This document shows, piece after piece, positions 1-5,075 of a stretch of DNA of 5,785 nt (position 1 is the stretch's first letter; each line of letters starts with the position of its first letter). The position numbers were made by a program, and so were the translations under genes. The DNA lies in NCBI GenBank assembly GCA_945957305.1, contig CAMFLN010000253.1, forward strand, positions 1-5,785, read 5' to 3'. The notes below the pieces were generated by a model, which had not been told where the DNA came from, searched no databases, and saw nothing but the letters and a program-made list of their open reading frames with translations. The DNA comes from an uncultured Planctomycetaceae bacterium (lineage in GTDB: Bacteria > Planctomycetota > Planctomycetia > Pirellulales > JACPPG01).

Positions 1-300
1 GCCCATCAGCCCCCCCTTGGTGCGAATCGACGAGAATTCTCGATAGCGGCCGGTGATCAGCTTGTGAGGATAGATTTGATGGCCAGTGTCCCAGATCAAC
101 CGGTCACGGCTGAAGTCGAAGCTGGTATGCAAGGCCAGGCACAGTTCGACCACGCCCAGGTTCGAGGCGAAGTGCGCCGTGCGGCTCGAAACCAGGTTGC
201 ACAGCGCCTCGCGCATCTCGGCAGCCAACTGCTCGAGTTGCACCAGGGAGAGCCCCTGCAGGTCTTTGGGTGAATTGATGCGCGAAAGCAACTCGTCCAT
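1..300 (-). CDS. dxs: 1-deoxy-D-xylulose-5-phosphate synthase, N-terminal 100 codons (truncated by window edge)
   Basis: Dxs condenses pyruvate and glyceraldehyde-3-phosphate to 1-deoxy-D-xylulose 5-phosphate, the thiamine-diphosphate-dependent first step of the MEP isoprenoid pathway in the cytosol. I translated the minus strand by hand from the ATG at 300 and got 100 uninterrupted codons. They start MDELLSRINSPKDL and contain the family's N-terminal signatures: TAHFASNLGVVEL (residues 41-53, conserved His43), LIWDTGHQIYPHK (68-80, His74 of the GHQ motif) and a tail SIRTKGGLMG (91-100). These line up with the E. coli Dxs segments around SGHFASGLGTVEL and GHQAYPHKILTGR. The protein starts close to the conserved core and lacks the longer leader of E. 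coli Dxs. About 500 further residues, including the GDG cofactor motif and the transketolase-like domains, lie beyond the left edge. The start is 3 bp after the ispA stop, so the two genes are almost certainly co-transcribed. The fragment is intact as far as it goes; truncation is by the window, not mutation. Confidence 0.96.
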   Translation of the reverse strand, partial: MDELLSRINSPKDLQGLSLVQLEQLAAEMREALCNLVSSRTAHFASNLGVVELCLALHTSFDFSRDRLIWDTGHQIYPHKLITGRYREFSSIRTKGGLMG

Positions 301-303
301 TTT

Positions 304-1200
304 CTAGTGGTTCCTTTCCAGCACATGACGGGCCAAGGCTTCCAATCCCTCGGCTTGTGGTCCTAACGTAGCCACGGCCGCCAGAGCTTCGTTGACCAAC
401 TGCTCGGCTCGACGACGGCTTTCCTCCACGCCCAACAAGCCAGGGAAAGTCAGCTTTCCCCGTTCCGCATCCTTGCCAGCCCGCTTACCCAATGCTTTTT
501 CGTCTCCGCCCACATCCAAAAGATCGTCGGTGATTTGAAAGGCCAGGCCGATGCGCTGGCCGTATTTCTCAAGCGCCGAACGCTGTCGCCGCGAGGCGCG
601 GGCGATCATCGCGCCCAATCGAATGGATACCTGGATCATCGCGCCGGTTTTACGGCGATGAATCGCCTCGAGCCGGCCGATATCCGCAAGGCCGTTGATT
701 CCCTCCAAATCGTCTGCTTGCCCGCCCACCAGGGCCGAAGGCCCCGCCGCACGCGCGAGCTCCAGACAACAGTCGGCCGCCACGCGCGCCGGACGCACAT
801 TGCCGGACAACACCTCGAAGGCCATGGTCAACAGCGCGTCGCCGGCCAATACGGCCATGGCCTCGCCATAGACCTTGTGGCAAGTCGGGCGACCGCGCCG
901 CAAGTCATCATCGTCCATGCACGGCAGGTCGTCATGGATCAAGGAATAGGCGTGGACCATCTCGACCGCACAGGCTGCCGGCATTGCCGCCTCAGCATTA
1001 CCACCGCAAGTTTCGGCCGCCATTAACACCAGCAGCGGCCGCAACCGCTTGCCGGGAGCAAGCAGGCTGTAGCGGATGGCTTCGCACAGGCGGGCGGGGC
1101 AGTCGGGCGGAAGCTGGGTGTACGAATCCAGGGCTTCCGCGACGCGCGCCGCCGTGCCGGCGACATATTCAGGAAATGATGCGGTCGACGTTTCCGTCAT
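304..1200 (-). CDS. ispA: Short-chain (E)-polyprenyl diphosphate synthase, probably farnesyl diphosphate synthase
   Basis: This enzyme adds isopentenyl diphosphate to allylic diphosphates (DMAPP, GPP) to make farnesyl diphosphate, the precursor of undecaprenyl carrier lipid, quinone tails and other terpenoids. The 298-residue length matches E. coli IspA (299). Visible motifs are GKRLRP (50-55, diphosphate-binding Lys/Arg), HAYSLIHDDLPCMDDDDLRR (83-102) holding the first Asp-rich DDxxxxD motif (Asp90, Asp91, Asp96), VGGQADDL (158-165), RKTGAMI (183-189), and FQITDDLLD (221-229), the second Asp-rich motif (Asp225, Asp226, Asp229), followed by GKRAGKDAERGK (238-249). Tyr85 and Ser86 just before the first motif are as in E. 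coli IspA, where bulk here limits product length, so C15 is favoured. C20 cannot be excluded from sequence alone. The ATG at 1200 gives the family-length N-terminus; no clear Shine-Dalgarno precedes it, only a small GTCG-TTG-CGAC hairpin. It lies 51 bp after xseB and 3 bp before dxs, an order also found in E. coli (xseB-ispA-dxs). Confidence 0.95.
   Translation of the reverse strand: MTETSTASFPEYVAGTAARVAEALDSYTQLPPDCPARLCEAIRYSLLAPGKRLRPLLVLMAAETCGGNAEAAMPAACAVEMVHAYSLIHDDLPCMDDDDLRRGRPTCHKVYGEAMAVLAGDALLTMAFEVLSGNVRPARVAADCCLELARAAGPSALVGGQADDLEGINGLADIGRLEAIHRRKTGAMIQVSIRLGAMIARASRRQRSALEKYGQRIGLAFQITDDLLDVGGDEKALGKRAGKDAERGKLTFPGLLGVEESRRRAEQLVNEALAAVATLGPQAEGLEALARHVLERNH
311..319 (-). 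promoter_or_regulatory. Ribosome binding site for dxs
   Basis: On the minus strand GGAAAGGAA lies inside the last codons of ispA, with its purine run ending 10 nt before the dxs ATG at 300. It supports that start and suggests that translation of dxs is tied to the end of ispA. Spacing is slightly long for a classical Shine-Dalgarno. Confidence 0.55.
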
Positions 1201-1251
1201 CGTCGCAACGACTTAGGGGCAATGGGGCAGGGGGCGTGGACCGCTAACATT

Positions 1252-1641
1252 CTAAAAAAGGCTTCCCGGTTCGTCTATGTCCGGAGACGATTCCGTCCCT
1301 GAAACTTCGCTGCGACGGGCAGGCCGGGCCGCAGAACGCCGTTTACTGCGAGTTTGTGCCTTTTCTTCCAGGCTTTGCTGAGCGTCAGCCTCGAAGGGCC
1401 GGGTGACCGGGTTGCCGTCCGCATCGACCCCGCAAAGTAGCTCAATGCGCCGCTCGGCCTGGTCGAGCATCTCGTAACACTGCCTGAGCAGGCCAACCCC
1501 GAACTCGTAGCGGGCCAGCCCCTCGGCCAGGCCATGTTTGCCGTCTTCCAACTCGTGCATGATCGTTTCCAGCTCGGCCAAAGCTTGCTCGAAGCTGGGG
1601 CGGTCGGACGATCCATTCGCTGTGGTTTCACTGTTTTTCAT
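1252..1641 (-). CDS. xseB: Exodeoxyribonuclease VII small subunit
   Basis: XseB is the small helical subunit that binds XseA to form exonuclease VII, which degrades single-stranded DNA from both ends into short oligonucleotides during repair. The 129-residue product has the conserved core at residues 17-69: FEQALAELETIMHELEDGK, then GLAEGLARYEFGVGLLRQC and a final helix LDQAERRIELL, a two-helix hairpin typical of the family. E. coli XseB is only about 80 residues. The additional length is a short N-terminal leader (1-16, rich in Ser, Thr and Asn) and a roughly 55-residue C-terminal tail. That tail starts GVDADGNPVTRPFE and becomes a charged, low-complexity stretch with basic clusters (SKRRSAARPARR, 99-110) and an acidic end, probably disordered. 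The ATG at 1641 lies inside the last codons of xseA (14 bp overlap) and has a strong ribosome binding site, so the two subunits are translationally coupled. Confidence 0.93.
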   Translation of the reverse strand: MKNSETTANGSSDRPSFEQALAELETIMHELEDGKHGLAEGLARYEFGVGLLRQCYEMLDQAERRIELLCGVDADGNPVTRPFEADAQQSLEEKAQTRSKRRSAARPARRSEVSGTESSPDIDEPGSLF

Positions 1642-2905
1642 CTTCGACCTTCCTCGCCGGCGCCGCGTCGGGGGCGGCGACGATTTCTTCCACGCGACTG
1701 ATTGCCTGACCGCTCGCGAAACGCGTCACCAGGCGATCCCCGACTGCCAATTGCGCCGCATCCCGCACCACGGCAACGTCGTCGACCCGTCGGGTCAAGC
1801 TGTACCCACGCCGCAAGATTCCCAAAGGACTCAAGGAATCCAGATGCGCCGCCATACGATCGGTGCGCTGACGCGCATCGCCGAGCCGGCGTTGTATGAC
1901 CCGTTCGCTGCGCACCGAGATTTCGTCAAGCTGCTGCAGCAACTCGTGAATGTGGTCGAAAGGGCGGCGAAAAACGCGGCGCGCCGAAATGTTTGTTAGC
2001 CGCGCTCGCGCCGAGGTGGCCATCCCGCGCAGCGTCGCCGTCAAACGGCGCTGGCAGACCGCGAGCGCCGCGGCGACTTCCTCGGCCGACGGCACGACGC
2101 GCTCGGCCGCTTCGCTGGGCGTCAACGCCCGGACGTCGGCGACCAGATCGGACAGCGTGACGTCGATTTCATGTCCGACGGCCGAAATCACAGGAATGCG
2201 CGAAGCGTGAATGGCCCGCACGACCGGTTCTTCGTTGAAACACCACAGGTCTTCCAGGCTGCCGCCGCCACGTCCGACGACCAAACAATCGATTTCCACG
2301 GGCAGTCGGTTCACGGCTTCGATCGCAGCGGCGATTTCCCGGCTGGCGCCCTCGCCCTGCACGCGCGTCGGAACGACCAACACATGGACGCCGCGCCAAC
2401 GGCGCCGCAACACTTCCAGGAAATCGCGAATCGCGGCGCCGCTGGGGCTGGTCACGAATGCAATGCGCCGGGGAAAGCGGGGCAGGGGGCGTTTGCGCTC
2501 GGGAGCGAACAAACCTTCGGCCGCCAGACGCTCGCGCAGCTTGCGCAACGCCAATTCCAGCGCCCCAATCCCCTTGGGCTCGATTTGGCGAATCACCAAC
2601 TGGTAGCTGCCGCGCGGAGCATAGACGTCGATATCTCCTTGGCAAATGACTTCCAAGCCATCTTCGAGATCGAAGCGCAGGCGTGCCGCGGTCGCACGCC
2701 AGATCACGGCCCGCACTTGGGCGCGGTCGTCCTTGAGCGTCAGGTAGCAGTGCCCCGACTGGGGACGAGAGAAGTTCGATATCTCGCCGGCGACCCAGAC
2801 GCCCGTGAACGTTCCTTCGAGAACGCCCTTGATCTGGTCGGTCAAATCACCGACCGAGAGAACTTGGTGCTGCTCTGGGGCGGAGAATAAGTCGGCGGCG
2901 GACAT
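1628..2905 (-). CDS. xseA: Exodeoxyribonuclease VII large subunit
   Basis: XseA is the catalytic subunit of exonuclease VII, a single-strand-specific DNA nuclease acting in repair and recombination. From the ATG at 2905 the product has 425 residues (E. coli about 456). An N-terminal OB-fold covers about residues 15-110 (VWVAGEISNFSRPQSGHCYLT, with Ser50-Gly51-His52 typical). The catalytic domain follows: SPSGAAIRD (153-161), GRGGGSLEDLWCFN (211-224), and SAVGHEIDVTLSDLVADVRA (241-260) then TPSEAAE. Asp161, Arg212, His245 and Asp248 correspond by order and spacing to E. coli catalytic residues Asp155, Arg205, His238 and Asp241. A helical region (about 275-355) leads to the conserved C-terminal motif LSPLGILRRGYSLTRR (358-373). 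An in-frame GTG at 2929 would add eight residues (MPGDIFAC); I prefer the ATG because the family N-terminus follows it directly, but neither has a clear Shine-Dalgarno. The stop overlaps xseB by 14 bp. All catalytic residues are present, so the enzyme should be active. Confidence 0.95.
   Translation of the reverse strand: MSAADLFSAPEQHQVLSVGDLTDQIKGVLEGTFTGVWVAGEISNFSRPQSGHCYLTLKDDRAQVRAVIWRATAARLRFDLEDGLEVICQGDIDVYAPRGSYQLVIRQIEPKGIGALELALRKLRERLAAEGLFAPERKRPLPRFPRRIAFVTSPSGAAIRDFLEVLRRRWRGVHVLVVPTRVQGEGASREIAAAIEAVNRLPVEIDCLVVGRGGGSLEDLWCFNEEPVVRAIHASRIPVISAVGHEIDVTLSDLVADVRALTPSEAAERVVPSAEEVAAALAVCQRRLTATLRGMATSARARLTNISARRVFRRPFDHIHELLQQLDEISVRSERVIQRRLGDARQRTDRMAAHLDSLSPLGILRRGYSLTRRVDDVAVVRDAAQLAVGDRLVTRFASGQAISRVEEIVAAPDAAPARKVEDEKQ
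1648..1655 (-). promoter_or_regulatory. Ribosome binding site for xseB
   Basis: The minus strand reads GAGGAAGG six nt before the xseB ATG at 1641, inside the coding sequence of xseA. It is the best Shine-Dalgarno match in the window and fixes the xseB start. Confidence 0.75.
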
Positions 2906-2906
2906 A

Positions 2907-2925
2907 CAGGCGAATATATCGCCTG
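2907..2925 (-). promoter_or_regulatory. Perfect inverted repeat directly before the xseA ATG
   Basis: CAGGCGA (2907-2913), loop ATATA, TCGCCTG (2919-2925): seven-base perfect arms ending one nt before the xseA ATG. As RNA it would form a stem against the initiation codon where a Shine-Dalgarno is expected but absent. As DNA, the minus strand also reads TATATT across the loop, a 5/6 match to a -10 box with only seven nt before the ATG. It may therefore be an operator over a promoter or a translational hairpin. If the GTG at 2929 is the true start, the repeat lies inside the coding region instead. Confidence 0.4.
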
Positions 2926-2967
2926 GCACTGGAATTCAAAATGACGAGCTTGCGACGGGGGCCGAAT

Positions 2968-3744
2968 TCAGGCGGCGCGGGCCTGATCAACTTGTGCAGC
3001 CGGCACAAGTTCCCAGCCTGGGGCCGAGTCACGACCGGCGCCGGCGCGCTCGCGTCGAGCGGTGAACTCGTTGACCTTGCGCGTGCCCGACTCGGCCCAC
3101 GCTTCGGCTTCGAGCGTCAGGCGATTGAGCATTCGTTCCACCTCGAGGCGGTAATGCTCGATTCCGTCCCGCTCCAAGTCGGGCGGAATGTGCATCATGG
3201 GGCTCACCACGGCCCGGGCGCGCGAGTAGGGGCGGGGAATGGCGAAGCGGTCCCAACTGTTGAACCGCCACGGACGGTCGTAGCCAAAACCCATCGGCAC
3301 GACCGGGATTCCCAATTTCGACGCCAGGTAAACCGGGCCCTGGGCCAAGCGGCGACGCGGGCCGCGTGGACCATCGGGGGTAATGGTCAGGTTCATTTTC
3401 TGGCTTTTCGCCAGCAGCTCGCGCAGGGCGGCCGCTCCGCCGCGCCGCGAAGAGCCGCGCACAAACTCGAAACCGAGATGATGCGCGACATGGCTGAGCA
3501 CCTCGGCATCGGTGTGCTGGCTCAGCAGCATCGCCAGGTTGCAATGGCCGCGCAAGTAGATCGGAAACAGAATGTATTCATGCCAGAAGATGTAGATCTT
3601 CTGCCCTTGATAGCGCGGATCGACAGGATCCACCGTGGGATCGTAAAACGAGACGCGATAATCGAGCGTCGCCATCCAGGCTTGAATGGTGGTCGCGGCG
3701 CCTAAGGCCAAAGATTTGACGAGCAGCTGGCTGCGAATTTTCAT
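2968..3744 (-). CDS. DUF374 family lysophospholipid acyltransferase-like protein
   Basis: DUF374 proteins belong to the lysophospholipid acyltransferase (PlsC/LPLAT-like) superfamily and are thought to acylate lipid or lipid A-type acceptors at the inner membrane; the exact substrate is not known for this one. From the ATG at 3744 the product is 258 residues. A mildly hydrophobic N-terminal segment (8-27) could associate with membrane. Family motifs follow: FWHEYILFP (53-61), SQHTDAEVL (75-83, the His77/Asp79 region in place of the usual HX4D), FVRGSSRRGGAAAL (94-107), ITPDGPRGPRRRLAQG (121-136) and LASKLGIPVVPMGFG (140-154). The C-terminal 40 residues are charged and probably disordered. An upstream in-frame start at 3885 would overlap dapF by 37 bp and add 47 unconserved-looking residues; the ATG at 3744 has the better ribosome binding site and family-like start. 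It sits 104 bp after dapF and 62 bp before xseA. I saw no clear promoter in that 104 bp gap. Confidence 0.88.
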   Translation of the reverse strand: MKIRSQLLVKSLALGAATTIQAWMATLDYRVSFYDPTVDPVDPRYQGQKIYIFWHEYILFPIYLRGHCNLAMLLSQHTDAEVLSHVAHHLGFEFVRGSSRRGGAAALRELLAKSQKMNLTITPDGPRGPRRRLAQGPVYLASKLGIPVVPMGFGYDRPWRFNSWDRFAIPRPYSRARAVVSPMMHIPPDLERDGIEHYRLEVERMLNRLTLEAEAWAESGTRKVNEFTARRERAGAGRDSAPGWELVPAAQVDQARAA

Positions 3745-3752
3745 CGAAACGA

Positions 3753-3759
3753 CTTCCCT
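3753..3759 (-). promoter_or_regulatory. Ribosome binding site for the DUF374 gene, inside a hairpin loop
   Basis: The minus strand reads AGGGAAG eight nt before the ATG at 3744, which supports this start over the upstream one at 3885. It lies between the arms ACGAC and GTCGT (3749-3753 and 3760-3764 on the plus strand), so the core of the site would be displayed in the loop of a five-pair stem. Confidence 0.55.
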
Positions 3760-3848
3760 GTCGTGCGATTCTTGTTGACCACGAGGCAAAGATCGCGGCC
3801 AGACAAATTTGGACAACGCCGAATGTGACAACGATTTGCGGCCAGGCG

Positions 3849-4757
3849 CTATATGCGGGCCGGCGCGGGCACCGGGGGAGACCAATCGCCCGAGAAAACC
3901 TCCACAGCTGGCCCCGTCATGTAGACGTGATCATTCTCGGCCCACTCGAGTTCCAAATCTCCCCCTGGAAGATGCGCCAAAATGCGCCGGTCTGTGCGCC
4001 CCGTCAGGACTCCGCTGACACAAACGGCACTTGCGCCGGTGCCGCAGGCGAGCGTAATCCCCGACCCACGCTCCCAGGTGCGCATGGTCACTTCACCGGG
4101 TGAGTGAACCTCGACGAAATGGACATTGATTCGCTTCGGAAAGATCGGATGCTGTTCCAGCACCGGTCCGACGGTCGAGAGCGGCACCGCGGCGACGTCG
4201 CCGCAGAAGAGTGTGACGTGCGGATTGCCCATCGAAACGCAGGTCAGTCGCGCCTCGAGCGCAGATTGGCTGCGCCAATCGTCGGCAATCGCGAACTGCA
4301 CATGCTCGTCGAGCGGCACATCAACGACGCGCCCCTGCTTGTCCGCCAGTTGCGCGGCGGTGGGAATCATGGCCGCTTCGAGAATCGGACGCCCCATATC
4401 GACCCGCACTCGTTCGACCAGGCCGTCGACGATCTCAAGGTCAAGCGAAAGGACGCCGGCGCCGGTTTCGATCTTCAGCGACGTCTTTTGGCAAATACCG
4501 TGGTCGTACACGAATTTCGCCACGCAACGAATGCCGTTGCCGCACATCTCGGATTCGGAACCATCGGCATTGAACATCCGCATCCGAGCGTCGGCCACCT
4601 TCGACGGGCAGATCAGGATCAAGCCGTCGCCGCCGACCCCGAAATGGCGATCCGAGATCTGTCGCGCAGTTTCGGCCGGGTCGTCAGGAATCGGCTCGCG
4701 GAAGCAATCGACATAGACATAGTCGTTGCCCAAGCCGTGCATCTTCGTGAAACGCAT
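3849..4757 (-). CDS. dapF: Diaminopimelate epimerase
   Basis: DapF converts LL-2,6-diaminopimelate to the meso form, a cofactor-independent cytosolic two-base epimerisation. It supplies lysine synthesis and the cross-linking residue of peptidoglycan. The 302-residue product opens with the family signature [17 protein letters not shown] (1-17). It carries both halves of the duplicated fold with the catalytic cysteine pair: [16 protein letters not shown] (63-78, Cys72) and [14 protein letters not shown] (231-244, Cys238), equivalent to Cys73 and Cys217 of the E. coli-type enzyme. [13 protein letters not shown] (37-49), SMGNPH (175-180) and [11 protein letters not shown] (207-217) also fit the family. 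It is about 25-30 residues longer than E. coli DapF, through extra length before the second half and a Pro/Ala-rich C-terminal tail (293-302). The ATG at 4757 gives the exact family N-terminus and is preceded by GAGGA at a short 3 nt spacing. It is the first housekeeping gene after the regulatory gap and probably heads the operon. Confidence 0.96.
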   Translation of the reverse strand: MRFTKMHGLGNDYVYVDCFREPIPDDPAETARQISDRHFGVGGDGLILICPSKVADARMRMFNADGSESEMCGNGIRCVAKFVYDHGICQKTSLKIETGAGVLSLDLEIVDGLVERVRVDMGRPILEAAMIPTAAQLADKQGRVVDVPLDEHVQFAIADDWRSQSALEARLTCVSMGNPHVTLFCGDVAAVPLSTVGPVLEQHPIFPKRINVHFVEVHSPGEVTMRTWERGSGITLACGTGASAVCVSGVLTGRTDRRILAHLPGGDLELEWAENDHVYMTGPAVEVFSGDWSPPVPAPARI

Positions 4758-4760
4758 CTG

Positions 4761-4765
4761 TCCTC
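4761..4765 (-). promoter_or_regulatory. Ribosome binding site for dapF
   Basis: GAGGA on the minus strand, three nt before the ATG at 4757. The match is good but the spacing is short, so it may be a weak site. Confidence 0.45.
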
Positions 4766-4853
4766 AATCCCGGATGGGGCGACCAATCGGCCGAGGCCAC
4801 GAGGAATGGCCGGCCGGCGTACGCACTTGCTGCGAATGTTATCGACAAGCGGG

Positions 4854-4882
4854 ATTTTAGAGGGTTCGGCCCGAGCGGGCAA
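4854..4882 (-). promoter_or_regulatory. Predicted sigma70-type promoter for the dapF operon
   Basis: On the minus strand a -35 box TTGCCC (4882-4877, 4/6 to TTGACA) is separated by exactly 17 bp from a -10 box TAAAAT (4859-4854, 5/6 to TATAAT). The expected start near 4847 gives a leader of about 90 nt before the dapF ATG. It is the best promoter-like pair I found in the window and lies in the only long gene-free stretch. An inverted repeat (4891-4913) sits just upstream of the -35 box. Confidence 0.5.
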
Positions 4883-4890
4883 ATGCAGCT

Positions 4891-4913
4891 TTTGCCGGAC
4901 AAACTTCGGCAAA
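4891..4913. promoter_or_regulatory. Inverted repeat (dyad B), possible operator upstream of the dapF promoter
   Basis: TTTGCCG (4891-4897), a 9 nt spacer, and CGGCAAA (4907-4913): perfect seven-base arms, located 8 bp upstream of the predicted -35 box. The six-base half-site and the spacer length are the same as in the dyad at 5041-5063, which suggests a binding site for one dimeric regulator. No U-rich tract follows in the transcript sense, so it does not look like a terminator. Confidence 0.4.
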
Positions 4914-4939
4914 TAACACAGAGACCTGGCCAGAGCCGG

Positions 4940-4953
4940 ACATGCTGGCATGT
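4940..4953. promoter_or_regulatory. Short palindrome, possible operator
   Basis: ACATGC-TG-GCATGT, six-base perfect arms with a two-base centre, followed toward dapF by the eight-base palindrome CTGGCCAG (4926-4933). Both lie upstream of the dapF promoter and next to dyad B. A role is inferred only from position and symmetry. Confidence 0.25.
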
Positions 4954-5040
4954 GCGATAACCAGCTGGCGGGAACGGCCGCAATCTGCTGCGACCGTCCC
5001 CGTCCAGATGTGCTCGCCCCCGGAGGAGCGGGTAAGAGGA

Positions 5041-5063
5041 ATTGCCGACACCACAGCGGCAAT
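5041..5063 (-). terminator. Inverted repeat (dyad A) just after the His-rich gene: terminator-like stem or operator
   Basis: ATTGCCG (5041-5047), a 9 nt spacer, and CGGCAAT (5057-5063): perfect seven-base arms beginning 12 bp after the stop of the His-rich gene. The position suggests a 3' stem that stops or protects that transcript, but the bases after it on the minus strand (TCCTCTTACC) are only partly U-rich. It shares half-site and spacer with dyad B, which equally supports a protein-binding role. It is therefore a weak terminator call. Confidence 0.3.
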
Positions 5064-5075
5064 GCCCCCATGCTA

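Larger units (their letters stand above)
4758..5075. other. Gene-free stretch between the His-rich gene and dapF
   Basis: About 318 bp with no ORF I can support as a gene; short open frames on both strands (for example 65 codons at 4857-5054 minus) have no recognisable motif and cross the promoter and the repeats. The stretch holds, in transcription order, dyad A, a GC-rich imperfect stem near 5015-5035, a 14 bp palindrome, the 8 bp palindrome, dyad B, the dapF promoter and a leader of about 90 nt. It reads as a regulatory region. Confidence 0.6.

Noticed and set aside
1201..1251. Terminator or regulatory stem between xseB and ispA
   Set aside because: Only a four-base stem (GTCG-TTG-CGAC) is present, too short to support; the run of Ts here lies inside the end of xseB.
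2171..2890. 239-codon open frame on the plus strand
   Set aside because: It lies antiparallel within xseA, whose catalytic motifs are unambiguous; the product shows no domain and is a GC-rich shadow.
2941..3705. 254-codon plus-strand open frame opposite the DUF374 gene
   Set aside because: Shadow of the DUF374 coding region, which has clear family motifs in the minus frame.
3780..3840. Possible promoter before the DUF374 gene (TTGTCA on the minus strand)
   Set aside because: At 17 bp downstream there is only ATTTGT, a poor -10 match, and other spacings are no better.
3745..3885. Upstream start for the DUF374 protein at 3885
   Set aside because: It would overlap dapF by 37 bp, adds 47 residues without family likeness and has a poorer ribosome binding site than the ATG at 3744.
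4104..4916. 270-codon plus-strand open frame across dapF
   Set aside because: Opposite strand of dapF, with no recognisable motif and extending across the promoter region; the minus-strand DapF motifs explain the sequence.
4857..5054. 65-codon minus-strand open frame in the gap upstream of dapF
   Set aside because: No motif, no ribosome binding site I can see, and it spans dyad B and the dapF promoter.
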